This document shows positions 28,031 through 37,304 of a stretch of DNA of 64,000 nt, piece after piece; positions within the stretch are counted from its first letter, which is position 1, and each line of letters begins with the position of its first letter. The position numbers and the translations under genes are program-made. The notes beneath the pieces are model-generated. The model was not told the origin of the DNA and did not search any database. It was given only the letters and a program-made list of their open reading frames with translations. The DNA comes from Phycisphaerae bacterium (GTDB lineage Bacteria > Planctomycetota > Phycisphaerae > Sedimentisphaerales > Anaerobacaceae), in assembly GCA_012744475.1 (NCBI GenBank), contig JAAYBV010000063.1:35339-99338 (forward strand), written 5' to 3'.

Positions 28031-29591
28031 GCCGGCCTCCCCGCCGTGGATGTCCCTCAATCGGCGGGCGGCGGCTCGATGCCTCTGTCTCGACATCGTG
28101 ACGTCGTATCGAACGAGGCAGCATCTGAGCCGCCAGCAGGAGAACCAGGCCCAGCCAGGCGGCAAAGGTAATCCAGGTGACAATCGCCGCGAGGATCAGC
28201 GCCAGCCAAACAGCGAACTGGAGCGACGGCAGCGGCACGTTGCGGCGTGTCGCATTGCGCCGCCAGCGTCGGACGCCCCAGAGGGACGCCGCGATCTCGC
28301 CGGAGCCGACGACCAGAAAGGCAAGGACACCCGCATAGACGATCCAGGGAACCGACGGCGGCGCCTCTCTGCGGACAGGCATGAGCGGTCGCCTCGTCAG
28401 CGCGAAGAGCGTCGCGGCCTCGCCGAGATAGGGCGCATCGGAGAAGATCGAGAGCATTCGCGGCACGAGCAATGTCCCATCCGGCAGCGGCCAGGCGGCG
28501 AGCATGGCCTCGGCGCCGAGAGCGTATGCGCGGTCGGTGTCGCCCATCGCGCGGGTAGCGCCGGCGCCGAACGCGCTGGCGGCGACTCCGAACCCAGCGA
28601 CCACCGGTCCGGCGTCCACGTCGTTCATCGCGAACCAGCCGACCTCGATCCCTCTGGGATACTCGCGAAAGCCGGCCAGCCAGCGCCCCCGCTGCCAGAA
28701 CCGGCCCTCGTACTTGTCGTACCAGAGCCGCGCCGTCTCGGGCCAGATCTGCGGCGCCCAGATCAGCATGAACGACAGTCCGACGCCCCGGGCGCTGTCG
28801 AGGGCCTGGCCCGTTCTTGAACTGACAACGTAGGCGGGCAATCCGGTGTGCACGTCCAGACGCGTGTCCTGAAAGCCCCGAATGGCGCGGGCGACGAACG
28901 CGGAATGGTCCGTGCCCAGAACGGCGTCGGCGCGCCGGATCGCCGCGACGGCCGGGACGATATCGACCGGGTAACACTGGCCGGGATAGTCATCCAGAAG
29001 CCCGAAAGGCGAGGCGTCCAGCTCAGCCGCCAGCGATTCGACCTGAGATCGCAGAAGGTCCTCGTACTTCGCATCGCCGAGCAGCTTCTGGTGGCTCGTC
29101 AGCGCGCTGATCACCAGCATGCGATAGAACAGGTTCTCGGTCTCGAGATACTTGTCGCCCCAGTGCTGGCGGACCCAGCCGGCGTGGTTCGGGTCGGCCA
29201 CGAGCGCCGTCGCCGCCGCGATCGCATCGCGGGCGTAGTCCTTCGGCGCCGATGGCGCGAGCCTCGGATTCTGCTCGAACGCCTGTTGCAGGCTTTCGGT
29301 CGCCCAGAGATAGAAGACCGAGCCGAACAGCGGCCACTCCGTGCCGGCGATGTCGCTGGTGGTGAGTCGGCCGGCTATTCCCGACGCCACCCTGCGGCGG
29401 GCCCATTCGGCGTACCTGGGCGACAGCGCACGGTGCCAGCGCCAGACGCGACGCGGCACGGCCGAGCCGTCCAGCCCGGGGTCGTGGAGGCCGCGCATCA
29501 CCGTCCCTGCCGGGAGAACGAAGACGTAAACGGACAGGGCGAGGATGACCAGCGCGTTGGCGTAGACACAGACCCAGAGGCATTTCCGCAT
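27939..29591 (-). CDS. Membrane protein with alpha-toroid-like extracytoplasmic domain
   Basis: 550 residues from the ATG at 29591, with GTGGAG six to seven bases upstream. One N-terminal hydrophobic segment (VYANALVILALSVYVFVLP), a central all-helical soluble region (about 60-440) and two or three C-terminal membrane segments (IVYAGVLAFLVVGSGEIAA; FAVWLALILAAIVTWITFAA). The central part has conserved-looking Trp/Tyr/Asp phrases (DDYPGQCYPVDIVPAVAAI, EVGWFAMNDVDAG, GEAATLFALTRR) reminiscent of (alpha/alpha)6 proteins such as linalool dehydratase-isomerase-like domains; this is a by-eye comparison of modest confidence. Its C-terminus overlaps the convergent SMP-30 gene by 92 nt. Function unknown. 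Confidence 0.7.
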   Translation of the reverse strand: MRKCLWVCVYANALVILALSVYVFVLPAGTVMRGLHDPGLDGSAVPRRVWRWHRALSPRYAEWARRRVASGIAGRLTTSDIAGTEWPLFGSVFYLWATESLQQAFEQNPRLAPSAPKDYARDAIAAATALVADPNHAGWVRQHWGDKYLETENLFYRMLVISALTSHQKLLGDAKYEDLLRSQVESLAAELDASPFGLLDDYPGQCYPVDIVPAVAAIRRADAVLGTDHSAFVARAIRGFQDTRLDVHTGLPAYVVSSRTGQALDSARGVGLSFMLIWAPQIWPETARLWYDKYEGRFWQRGRWLAGFREYPRGIEVGWFAMNDVDAGPVVAGFGVAASAFGAGATRAMGDTDRAYALGAEAMLAAWPLPDGTLLVPRMLSIFSDAPYLGEAATLFALTRRPLMPVRREAPPSVPWIVYAGVLAFLVVGSGEIAASLWGVRRWRRNATRRNVPLPSLQFAVWLALILAAIVTWITFAAWLGLVLLLAAQMLPRSIRRHDVETEASSRRPPIEGHPRRGGRLIAVAVASLASRASGPLALPSRCCKATCVR

Positions 29592-30051
29592 GCGAAACTC
29601 CACTTCCACCAGACCGCCGGCAAGACTATCGGCGTCCTGACCGCCTGTCAACGCGAATCCCCATCCTGTGCCCCGACATCGACAGACCACAAGTCTGAAG
29701 CCTCAGGCAATCTGGAATCGGGCCGGATCGCAGCCCACCTCTGACAGAGGCACGACGCACCACGCACTGCGACAGAATTCGCATAACCTCAGTATTTCCA
29801 ATATCTTACACCAGGACGACTTTGCCCGGCCCAAGCCGGCGACTCACCACTGCAAACGCCGACAAAGAGAACCCTTTACTAACACCTGCCACTGTGGTAA
29901 AATAGGCAATATTCGGTATATGGGGATTCCTGTTTGTGACGGTGTCCCGGTGCAGGCCACGCTGTTTGGACGGCCTGATGTGCCTTCAGGGGGAAACTGA
30001 ATTCTCATAGCGGCCCTGTTTGCCGGAACCTTGGTAGGAGGTAAGCATACG
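29592..30051 (+). other. Intergenic region with promoter and leader of the DUF5648 gene
   Basis: 460 nt between divergent genes. Contains a candidate + strand promoter at 29875-29903 and a leader of about 140 nt with several possible short hairpins. No known riboswitch was recognised. Confidence 0.5.
29875..29903 (+). promoter_or_regulatory. Candidate sigma70 promoter of the DUF5648 gene
   Basis: TTTACT (29875-29880), 17-bp spacer, TAAAAT (29898-29903). Start of transcription near 29910 leaves a leader of about 140 nt before the ATG at 30052. Confidence 0.5.
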
Positions 30052-31053
30052 ATGAAAGCGGCACGCGTACTGGGTCTAATGGGTTGTCTGCTGTTGCTGG
30101 CCGGCGCGGCGAATGCCGGCACCACCATCATCAAGAATACACTCGACTACACCGCCAACGGAGACTTCGACGAACCCTGGTTCCTGCCTCCGGACGAGGT
30201 GGCGGATCATTCTCCCTACCACCGGGGCATGTTGGAAGACTGGGGTTGGACACACAAGCTCCGAAACTACATCCCCTCCGACGCCTTGGGCATCCTCTCC
30301 GCCTACCTGACGATCAACGCCTGGGATGTCGACGCCAATGACCCCGAGGGCCCCGAAATCGACATCGTCCACGCCAACTCGATCCAGCTCGGCACCCTGG
30401 AGGATACGGGCGGACGCCAATGGAAGACCACTCGATTCGAACTGCCGCGCGAGGTCCTCGCCGACCTCTGGGCCGACGGCGAGGTCTACATCTTCATAGA
30501 CATCGACAACGAGTGGGATTGGGTCGGTCACCGCGTAACGCTGGGCTCTGCCACTTTGACGGTGGAGTACGAAGTTTCCGGGGCGGGGACGCCGTCGCGT
30601 CTGACCGTCCACCGATTCTGGTCGCCGGCCTTGTCGAGCCACTTCTACACCGCCGATGAGAAGGAAAAGCAGGACTTGATCGACAAGCATGCCAAGGAAT
30701 GGACGTACGAGGGCGTCGCCTTTCACGCCCTTCCGGCGGGATTCGAGCCGAACAGCGCCCCGGTCTATCGCTTCTGGTCCAAGCCTCTGAACACGCACTT
30801 CTATACGATCAGCGAAAGGGAACGCGACAAGCTCGTCGACCAGTTCGCCTACACGTGGGCCTACGAGGGCGAGGTGTTCTGGGCCCATGCCCCCGGCAAA
30901 CAACCGGCCGACACGATCCCGGTCTATCGCTTCTGGTCCGACGTCCTGCAGCGCCACTTTTATACCACGGATGAGGCGACGAAGGACAAGATGATCCTCG
31001 AGAATTCGGACGTCTGGATCTACGAACGCATCGCGTGGTACGCCTACGAATAG
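30052..31053 (+). CDS. Secreted protein with three DUF5648 repeats
   Basis: 333 residues from the ATG at 30052 (AGGAGG at 30036-30041). Signal peptide MKAARVLGLMGCLLLLAGAANAG. Residues about 23-180 form a beta-sandwich with several Asp/Asn-rich turns (NAWDVDANDPEGPEIDIV). Then come three repeats of about 48 residues with the DUF5648 pattern: VHRFWSPALSSHFYT, VYRFWSKPLNTHFYT and VYRFWSDVLQRHFYT, each ending in W.YE..A(F/W). The family resembles carbohydrate-binding trefoils in repeat size, but no ligand is known to me. The same triplet ends the gene at 53880. Probably extracellular binding protein. It converges with the alpha/beta hydrolase gene, 32 nt away. Confidence 0.87.
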   Translation: MKAARVLGLMGCLLLLAGAANAGTTIIKNTLDYTANGDFDEPWFLPPDEVADHSPYHRGMLEDWGWTHKLRNYIPSDALGILSAYLTINAWDVDANDPEGPEIDIVHANSIQLGTLEDTGGRQWKTTRFELPREVLADLWADGEVYIFIDIDNEWDWVGHRVTLGSATLTVEYEVSGAGTPSRLTVHRFWSPALSSHFYTADEKEKQDLIDKHAKEWTYEGVAFHALPAGFEPNSAPVYRFWSKPLNTHFYTISERERDKLVDQFAYTWAYEGEVFWAHAPGKQPADTIPVYRFWSDVLQRHFYTTDEATKDKMILENSDVWIYERIAWYAYE

Positions 31054-31085
31054 CCCGGCATCGAACGCCGTCTCCCGGCTCGTAG

Positions 31086-32222
31086 TTACGGAGCCAGGAA
31101 GCACTCGAAGAAAATGTAGATATGAGCGTTGGACTCGGCGGTCGGGTCGTGCGCAGGCCGGTTCGTCATTGCGACGCGATCTGAGTGCCCCAGGAGTCGG
31201 TTGACCTCAACGGCGTGATTGAGAGCCTGCCAGCGTTTGGGCGGGTCCTCGGCGCCGCCGGACACGAGAAATGGACGCGGCGCCATCAGGGCGTGCAACT
31301 CGTGCAGGTCTCGGCCCGTCTCCACCATCTGCCTGTAAGGACCGGTTCGAGGACTCGCTTCGCTGACAACGCCCCGCTGCCGCTGCACCTTCGCGTCCCA
31401 GCCGAGATACCACGGCTCCCAGTAATTCACGTTCGGGCGCGTCTCGTCGAAGACAATCCCCGGGTCCGACCACGCCGCACAGGCGAACCTGTCATAGAGG
31501 CACGAGGCAAACATCGCCCACTTGCCGCCGTACGAATGGCCGACGATCCCGATTCGGTCGGGATCAACGTCGGGGCGATCTGCCAGCGCGGTGTGGCAGT
31601 TGGCCGCCACATAGGCCAGCGCCGAAAGCGGCTGGAGCGGAGGCCGCCCGGCCGGCACGTCCCAGAGCGGTTTGTATGGGGCATTGAGACTGGCAAACGC
31701 CGGCGTCCCGATCGACAGAGTCACAAAACCTCGCCGGGCCAACTGGTAGCCGAAGTCGCGCAGCTCCTTGCCTAATCCGGCGCCGGTCTCGGCGTCGTAG
31801 TAGACCACGAGCACCGCGGGAAACGGGCCCTGGCCCTTGGGGACAAGCAGGTAACCAGCCACAGTCTGATCACCCGGCGCGATCTCGACGATGACCTTGT
31901 GTTGGGTCAAATCGTCTCGCTGCGTCTGGTCCAGGTATTGGACCTTCGGGTTCTCGATCAGCGGAGGCCAGGAACCGGTCAGTTCCCGCCATGTCGCGAG
32001 AATCTCTTCTCGCCTCCGCCGCCAATCCTCAACCGTGCGGACGCGCGAGCCATCGTTGAACTCCAGGACAGATCGATAGGCGCCGAAATCGCCCGCGAAC
32101 GCCGCAGGCGGTGCAAAGAACGGGCGGAGGGTCTCCGGGACATCTCCGTTGGCAAGCGGATGCGCACCGCTGCCACCCAATGCAATGGACAGCAAGCCAA
32201 ACAGACACAGCAGCAAGGACAT
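31086..32222 (-). CDS. Secreted alpha/beta hydrolase (dienelactone-hydrolase/acetyl-xylan-esterase-like)
   Basis: 378 residues from the ATG at 32222 (GGGAG upstream). Signal peptide MSLLLCLFGLLSIALGGSGA. The hydrolase core has VAGYLLVPKGQGPFPAVLVV, the nucleophile elbow GIVGHSYGGKWAMF (Ser about 227), an acid region and APRPFLVSGGAEDPP near the C-terminus; the catalytic His is likely in NRPAHDPTAESNAH. Such secreted hydrolases in Planctomycetota often de-esterify polysaccharides (xylan acetyl or glucuronoyl esters), but the substrate cannot be read from sequence. A terminator at 32242-32292 separates it from the upstream oxidoreductase pair. Confidence 0.85.
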   Translation of the reverse strand: MSLLLCLFGLLSIALGGSGAHPLANGDVPETLRPFFAPPAAFAGDFGAYRSVLEFNDGSRVRTVEDWRRRREEILATWRELTGSWPPLIENPKVQYLDQTQRDDLTQHKVIVEIAPGDQTVAGYLLVPKGQGPFPAVLVVYYDAETGAGLGKELRDFGYQLARRGFVTLSIGTPAFASLNAPYKPLWDVPAGRPPLQPLSALAYVAANCHTALADRPDVDPDRIGIVGHSYGGKWAMFASCLYDRFACAAWSDPGIVFDETRPNVNYWEPWYLGWDAKVQRQRGVVSEASPRTGPYRQMVETGRDLHELHALMAPRPFLVSGGAEDPPKRWQALNHAVEVNRLLGHSDRVAMTNRPAHDPTAESNAHIYIFFECFLAP

Positions 32223-32241
32223 GGCCGGACTCCCACACACG

Positions 32242-32292
32242 CCAAAAAAGAAAGGCCCGACGGCTGGAGCGATGTCCGGCTCATCGGGCCTT
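32242..32292 (-). terminator. Intrinsic terminator after the Gfo/Idh/MocA pair
   Basis: Read on -, AAGGCCCGA (32292-32284) pairs perfectly with TCGGGCCTT (32260-32252) and is followed by TCTTTTTT. The loop of 23 nt can form a second inner stem. It lies just after the stop at 32314 and ends that transcript before the hydrolase gene. Confidence 0.85.
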
Positions 32293-32313
32293 AGATGTCA
32301 GTCGCGCCCCGCG

Positions 32314-33654
32314 TCAGACCAACGGGTCGCATCCCGTGGCGACGGCATGGTACAGCGGCTTGCCGGCCATCAGGTCCGCCTGACTCGGAACGAGGCTCTG
32401 CTTCGACTCGTTCATCAGCCAGTCCCAGGTGACCTCCTGGCCCGTGAAGGCGGCGATCCGCGCCCCAATTGCCGTCAGCGTGCTCTCGGCAATTCGCTGG
32501 CCTTCGTTGAGCACGTTGCCGCTGCGAATGCTCTGGATCAGGTCGATGTGCTCGCGCAGCATCCCGTCGACGTTCTCGCCCTGATAGGTCCAGGCATTCT
32601 GGCCGGTGATGTTGTGGTTGCAGTCGCTGGTGCCCTTGGTGCCGACGATCTTCTCGCCGTTGCGGCCGGTGCCGGGGCTGTGGCCGCTGAAGCTCAGGCA
32701 GCGGGCGCCGTTGGGATATTCAAACTCGGCGTAGATGTGGTCCCAGATGTCGCCGCTATACTTCTGCCAGTTGTCCTCGCCGCCGGTGAACTTGCGGCAG
32801 ACTTCCTTGGCGATGCGAACCTGGTCCTGGTTGGCGTCGCGCCACTGGCGTCCGCCGACCGCCATGAACCTGGCGGGCGGGCCGTTGAAGCACCAGTTCA
32901 GCACGTCGATGTTGTGGATGTGCTGTTCGCAGATCTGGTCGCCCGAGAGCCAGGTGAAGTGATACCAGTTCTCACACTGCCAGTCGAGCTCGCTCATGCC
33001 GTCGCTGGCGCCGCGGAACCAGATGCCTCCGCCGTACCAGTAGCACTGGCCGCCGACCAGCTCGCCGATCGCGCCGTCGTGAATGCGCTTCATCAGCTCC
33101 ATGCGGCTGAATTCGTGGCGACGCTGCGTGCCGCAGACGATCGCCAGTCCCTTCTCTTTGGCCAGCTTCGAGGCCGCCATGACCTCCTTGCAGCCGGCGA
33201 CATCGGTCGCGACGGGCTTTTCCGTGAAGATGTGCTTGCCCGCCTTGATCGCCGCCATCATCTGCCTTCCGCGAAAGGCCGGAGCGGTCGCCATCAGCAG
33301 CAGGTCCGCCTCACACCTGGCCAGTTTCTCGTAGCAGTCGTAGCCCCAGTACAGGTGATCGTCGTCGATCTTGATGCGGCCCTGATACTGCTCCTTCTTC
33401 ATGAAGTTGTCGCGGGTCCGTCGGACCTTGCCCTCGAACAGGTCCGCCATCGCGATCACCTCGATGCCAGGGTCGGCCTGGAGGCACTGCTCCAAGGCGC
33501 CGTTGCCGCGTCCGCCGCAGCCCAGCAGGCCAACCTTGATCTTGCCGCTGCCCTGCGCGTGGGCCATTTGGCCGATCGAGGCGGCCGCCGCCACCACACC
33601 GGCCGTCGCGGCGTTCTTCCTCAATGTGCTCTTATCGTTATCTGACGATGCCAT
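32314..33654 (-). CDS. Gfo/Idh/MocA family oxidoreductase (exported, atypical leader)
   Basis: 446 residues from the ATG at 33654 (AAGGAG nine bases upstream). The leader STLRKNAATAGVVAAAASIG, ending AHAQ, looks like an export signal but has RK instead of a Tat RR. The Rossmann motif VGLLGCGGRGNGALEQC and the EKP motif in GKHIFTEKPVAT (about 155) are present, as is the central WLSGDQICEQHIHNIDVLNW with His and Asp of the active site. Close paralog of the next upstream gene at 33704-34996 and 49 nt after it, so an operon. Substrate probably a sugar or polyol, not identifiable. Confidence 0.92.
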   Translation of the reverse strand: MASSDNDKSTLRKNAATAGVVAAAASIGQMAHAQGSGKIKVGLLGCGGRGNGALEQCLQADPGIEVIAMADLFEGKVRRTRDNFMKKEQYQGRIKIDDDHLYWGYDCYEKLARCEADLLLMATAPAFRGRQMMAAIKAGKHIFTEKPVATDVAGCKEVMAASKLAKEKGLAIVCGTQRRHEFSRMELMKRIHDGAIGELVGGQCYWYGGGIWFRGASDGMSELDWQCENWYHFTWLSGDQICEQHIHNIDVLNWCFNGPPARFMAVGGRQWRDANQDQVRIAKEVCRKFTGGEDNWQKYSGDIWDHIYAEFEYPNGARCLSFSGHSPGTGRNGEKIVGTKGTSDCNHNITGQNAWTYQGENVDGMLREHIDLIQSIRSGNVLNEGQRIAESTLTAIGARIAAFTGQEVTWDWLMNESKQSLVPSQADLMAGKPLYHAVATGCDPLV

Positions 33655-33703
33655 ATCCGCTATCTCCTTCGTTCGATCTCTTGGCGTTCTCATCTCATAC
33701 GGA

Positions 33704-34996
33704 TCAGCCGCGATTCCGACGTCCCTGCTGCGTCCAGCCGGGCAGCTCATACTGGCCGGGGACCGCCACCGCAGGCACCGGCCTGGAATCGCTCAGCTTC
33801 AGATCGGCCGCAGGGAGCAGATCCAGCGTGCACCGGCTCGTGAACCACGATGTCTTGAACTGCTGGCGGCTGTACGCCGACTCGCGACCCATGATCGCGC
33901 AGAGCGTGCTGTTGGCGATCCGCTTGCCCTCGTTGAGCGGCTTGCCGTCGCGAATGCTCTTGATCAGATCGGTGTGCTCCTGGACGTAGGCGTCGCTGCG
34001 CGGTCCTCGGTAGCGCCACCGGTTCTCGCCTTCGATCCGGCTGTAGCAATCCGTCCAGCCCTTGGTGCCTACGACGCGCTCGCTGACATTGCCGGCCGTG
34101 CCTTCGATCTGACGGCACGTGCTGATCGTCCGCACGTCGTTCGGATAGGTGAATTCGACGCCGAAGTGGTCGAAGATGTGGCCGTACTCTTCGCCGGTGC
34201 GGAACTGCCGGCCGCCGATGCCGTGCGCCGTCTCAGGAAGGACGTCGCCGAAGGCCCAGTTGACCACGTCGATGTTGTGGACGTGCTGCTCGCAGATGTG
34301 ATCGCCCGACAGCCACGTGAAGTAGAGCCAGTTGCGAATCTGCCATTCGATGTCGCTCTCGTTCGCCTGGCGTTTGTGACACCACAGCCCGCCCATGTTC
34401 CAGTAGCACTGGGCCGAGACGATCTCGCCGATCGCGCCGTCGAGCACGCGCTTCATCGTCTCGACGTACTCATTCTGGTGGCGCCGCTGTGTGCCGGCGA
34501 CGATACCGAGGCCCTTCTGCTCGGCCAGCTCGGAGGCCTCGATCACCATCTTGATGCCCGCGGGGCAAACCGCCACGGGTTTCTCCATGAACACGTGCTT
34601 GCCCTGTCGGATGGCCTCGGCCAGTTGGACGGGCCGGAAGCCCGGAGGCGTCGCCAGGATCACCAGGTTGACGTCGTCCAGCGCCATCACCTTCTTGTAG
34701 GCGTCCAGGCCGACGAAGCAACGATCCTCGGGCACTTTGAAGTCACCCTTGAGCTTCTCGATCCGGTCGGCGAAGGTGTCCGCCAGCGCCACGATCTGCA
34801 CGCCGGCGGAGGACTCGACGCAGTTATGCGCGGCGCCGGAGCCTCGTCCGCCGCAACCGACTACGCCGACCCGTATCGTGTCACTGCCCTGGGCGTATGC
34901 GAGAGGCCCGGGTGCTCCTGTCAGGACCAGAGTTCCGGCCGCAACGGCCGAACTCCTCAGGAGTTCTCGTCGTGTCAACTTCTGCTTGTGCGTCAT
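33704..34996 (-). CDS. Tat-exported Gfo/Idh/MocA family oxidoreductase
   Basis: 430 residues, complete Tat signal LTRRELLRSSAVAAGTLVLT with a mature start near AYAQ. NAD(P) site VGVVGCGGRGSGAAHNC; EKP motif in GKHVFMEKPVAVCPAGIK; active-site stretch FTWLSGDHICEQHVHNIDVV. The protein is a paralog of the neighbour at 32314, sharing the IRNWLYFTWLSGDHICEQH region almost word for word, which implies a local duplication. GGAG lies eight bases before the ATG. First gene of the pair, with the terminator at 32242 downstream of the second. Confidence 0.93.
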   Translation of the reverse strand: MTHKQKLTRRELLRSSAVAAGTLVLTGAPGPLAYAQGSDTIRVGVVGCGGRGSGAAHNCVESSAGVQIVALADTFADRIEKLKGDFKVPEDRCFVGLDAYKKVMALDDVNLVILATPPGFRPVQLAEAIRQGKHVFMEKPVAVCPAGIKMVIEASELAEQKGLGIVAGTQRRHQNEYVETMKRVLDGAIGEIVSAQCYWNMGGLWCHKRQANESDIEWQIRNWLYFTWLSGDHICEQHVHNIDVVNWAFGDVLPETAHGIGGRQFRTGEEYGHIFDHFGVEFTYPNDVRTISTCRQIEGTAGNVSERVVGTKGWTDCYSRIEGENRWRYRGPRSDAYVQEHTDLIKSIRDGKPLNEGKRIANSTLCAIMGRESAYSRQQFKTSWFTSRCTLDLLPAADLKLSDSRPVPAVAVPGQYELPGWTQQGRRNRG

Positions 34997-35342
34997 GCTC
35001 GGTTCTCCAAACTCGATGTTAGTGCTCGGTTTGCAGGTTCAGGACCAACCGTACTCTCCGTAAGACGTGTTTCAATGGCAGATTATTGGCAGTTAACCAC
35101 GTTCGGGCCGGCATCGCAAGCAAGTTTTGGGTCGCGGGGGCCCATTTGCCCCCCCGGTGCGGCTCCGGGGCGCATGTAGCGCCGCCGGAACGGAGGCCGC
35201 CGTCGTGGTAAAACGGCCGCTCGTCGCTTGAATCGAAGGCTCCAAACCGATAAGATGACCGATTCGTCCCACCGAATGGGGGCGAGATCAGGCCCCGGTC
35301 GGCCGCGTACGGCACGGCATTGACCCGTTGGATTGGCGATTG
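34997..35342 (+). other. Divergent intergenic region, Gfo/Idh/MocA / ABC-F
   Basis: 346 nt. Holds the ABC-F promoter candidate at 35228-35256 and a short G/C-rich palindrome GGGGGC/GCCCCC at 35136-35153 without a T-run. No RNA gene recognised. Confidence 0.5.
35228..35256 (+). promoter_or_regulatory. Candidate sigma70 promoter of the ABC-F gene
   Basis: TTGAAT (35228-35233), 17-bp spacer, TAAGAT (35251-35256), about 80 nt before the start at 35343. Confidence 0.45.
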
Positions 35343-37304
35343 ATGGCCATCGTTACCCTACAAGACATCCATAAAGCCTTCGGATCGGAGGTCGTGCTCG
35401 ACCAACTGACCGTGGCGTTCCACCCGGGCGAGAAGGTCGGCATGGTCGGCCCGAACGGCTCGGGCAAGAGCACCATTCTCAAGCTCATCACAGGGGCCGT
35501 CCAGCCCGACATGGGACGCGTCATCAGGCAGAAAGGCCTGCGGATCGGCTACCTGCCTCAGGAAGCCACCTTCAGCGGCCTGCGGACCGTGATGGAGGAG
35601 ATGCACGCCGGCGTCGACCACCTGCTGAAGCTCCAGGCCAGCATCCACACCGTTTCCCAGGAGATGGAAAGCCTGGCCGGGTCGGCCCTCCAGGCCAAGA
35701 TGACCCAGTACGACCGTTTGTGCCGCGATTTCGAACTGGCGGGAGGCTACGAATACGAGATTCGCATCAACGCGACCCTGGCGGCGATGGGCTTCGAGCC
35801 CGAGCTGCACCACGCCAGGACCACGGCACTGAGCGGCGGGCAGCTCTCGCGGCTCGGGTTGGCCCAGGTCCTGATGCTCGAAACCGACCTTCTGCTGCTG
35901 GATGAGCCCACCAACCACCTCGACCTCCAGGCCACCGAGTGGCTGGAGCGATTCCTGGCGACCTATCGGGGGGCCGCGATCGTCATCAGCCACGACCGCT
36001 ATCTGCTCGACAAGGTCGTCTGCAAGATCGTCGAGGTGGAGAATCGCAAGGCCGAGGTCTGGAACGGCAGCTACGGAACCTATACGCAGACCAGGGAGAC
36101 CGTGCGGCTCCAGCAGGAGCGGGAGCACGCCAAACGCGTCGAGATGGTTGAAAAGACGCTCGACTTCATCGCCCGCAACAAAGACCAGGAAGGCATGCGC
36201 GGCACCGCCCGAGGCCGCAAGACCCGCCTGAAGCGCCTGCTCAAAGAGAATCCCGACTTTCTGGACAAGCCCACCGACCAGAAGACGATCCGCTTCTCGT
36301 TCCGCAAGACCGCTCACACCAGCGACATCGTCCTGCGATGCGAGCACCTGCGCAAGTCGTTCGGCGATCTGACACTGTTCGAGGACCTGACCTTCGACAT
36401 CCTTCGCGGCGAGCGGCTGGGCATCACCGGTCCCAACGGCACCGGCAAGAGCACTCTCGTGAAGCTGGCCCTCGGTCAGATCGAGCCGTCGGCGGGCACA
36501 ATTCGTGTCGGCGCCAGCCTGCGGATGGGCTACCTCGATCAGCATGGGGATATCCTCGACCCGGCCAAGACCGTTCTGGAGGAGGCCCGGGGCGTCCGGC
36601 CGGACCTCTCGTCCGAGCAGGTCCGCAGCCGCCTGGGCGCCTTCCTCTTCTCAGGCGACGACGTGTTCAAGCAGTGCGGCGACCTCAGCGGAGGACAGCG
36701 CAATCGCCTGATGCTCTGCAAGCTCGTGCTGACCGAACCGGATGTGCTGGTCATGGACGAGCCCACCAACCACCTCGACATCGCCAGCCGCGAGATGCTC
36801 GAAACCGCGCTCGACGATTACGCAGGGACGATCGTCGTGGTCAGCCACGACCGCTACTTCCTCGACCACGTCGTCGACAGGCTCCTGGTCGTCGGAACGG
36901 ACAAACTGGGCAATCGGAGCCTGGGCCAGACCGAATTCGTCGTCGGCGAGCCTGCCTACTCGGTCTATGCCTCGCTGGTTCGCCAACGCAACGAGGCCGA
37001 GCAGCAGGCCAAACGGACCGGCAAGGACGCACCGCGCAAAGGTCGTGCCTCCGGCAGCCCGGACAACGACAAGCCCCGCACGACGACACCCGAGGAGCTT
37101 AAGCGATTCAACAAATACTCCGCCGAGCAGATCGAGGAGATGATTGTCGAACTGGAACACGAGATCGAACAGATGAAGGAACGGTTCGGCGACGCGGACA
37201 TCTACAAGAATCCCGATCACATCGGGCAGCTCCAGCGCGACTACGACGCCAAAACCGTCGAGCTCGACCTGCTCTACCGCGCCTACGACCGCCGCATCGG
37301 GTAG
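35343..37304 (+). CDS. ABC-F family ATPase (Uup/YheS-like)
   Basis: 653 residues; the ATG at 35343 gives the usual family N-terminus MAIVTLQDIHKAFGSEVVLD, though no strong ribosome site is visible. Two ATP-binding domains: Walker A GPNGSGKST (about 37) and GPNGTGKST (about 362); signatures LSGGQLSRL (about 163) and LSGGQRNRL (about 447); Walker B LLLLDEPTNHLDL and VLVMDEPTNHLDI. The two are joined by the charged linker typical of ABC-F (about 240-310). The C-terminus is a coiled coil (IEEMIVELEHEIEQMKERFG), as in Uup. ABC-F proteins act on ribosomes or in DNA transactions and have no membrane domain. Intact and probably housekeeping. Confidence 0.94.
   Translation: MAIVTLQDIHKAFGSEVVLDQLTVAFHPGEKVGMVGPNGSGKSTILKLITGAVQPDMGRVIRQKGLRIGYLPQEATFSGLRTVMEEMHAGVDHLLKLQASIHTVSQEMESLAGSALQAKMTQYDRLCRDFELAGGYEYEIRINATLAAMGFEPELHHARTTALSGGQLSRLGLAQVLMLETDLLLLDEPTNHLDLQATEWLERFLATYRGAAIVISHDRYLLDKVVCKIVEVENRKAEVWNGSYGTYTQTRETVRLQQEREHAKRVEMVEKTLDFIARNKDQEGMRGTARGRKTRLKRLLKENPDFLDKPTDQKTIRFSFRKTAHTSDIVLRCEHLRKSFGDLTLFEDLTFDILRGERLGITGPNGTGKSTLVKLALGQIEPSAGTIRVGASLRMGYLDQHGDILDPAKTVLEEARGVRPDLSSEQVRSRLGAFLFSGDDVFKQCGDLSGGQRNRLMLCKLVLTEPDVLVMDEPTNHLDIASREMLETALDDYAGTIVVVSHDRYFLDHVVDRLLVVGTDKLGNRSLGQTEFVVGEPAYSVYASLVRQRNEAEQQAKRTGKDAPRKGRASGSPDNDKPRTTTPEELKRFNKYSAEQIEEMIVELEHEIEQMKERFGDADIYKNPDHIGQLQRDYDAKTVELDLLYRAYDRRIG

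Noticed and set aside
35136..35153. G/C palindrome GGGGGC/GCCCCC as terminator
   Set aside because: Short stem without T-run, upstream of a promoter, so chance in GC-rich DNA is likely.
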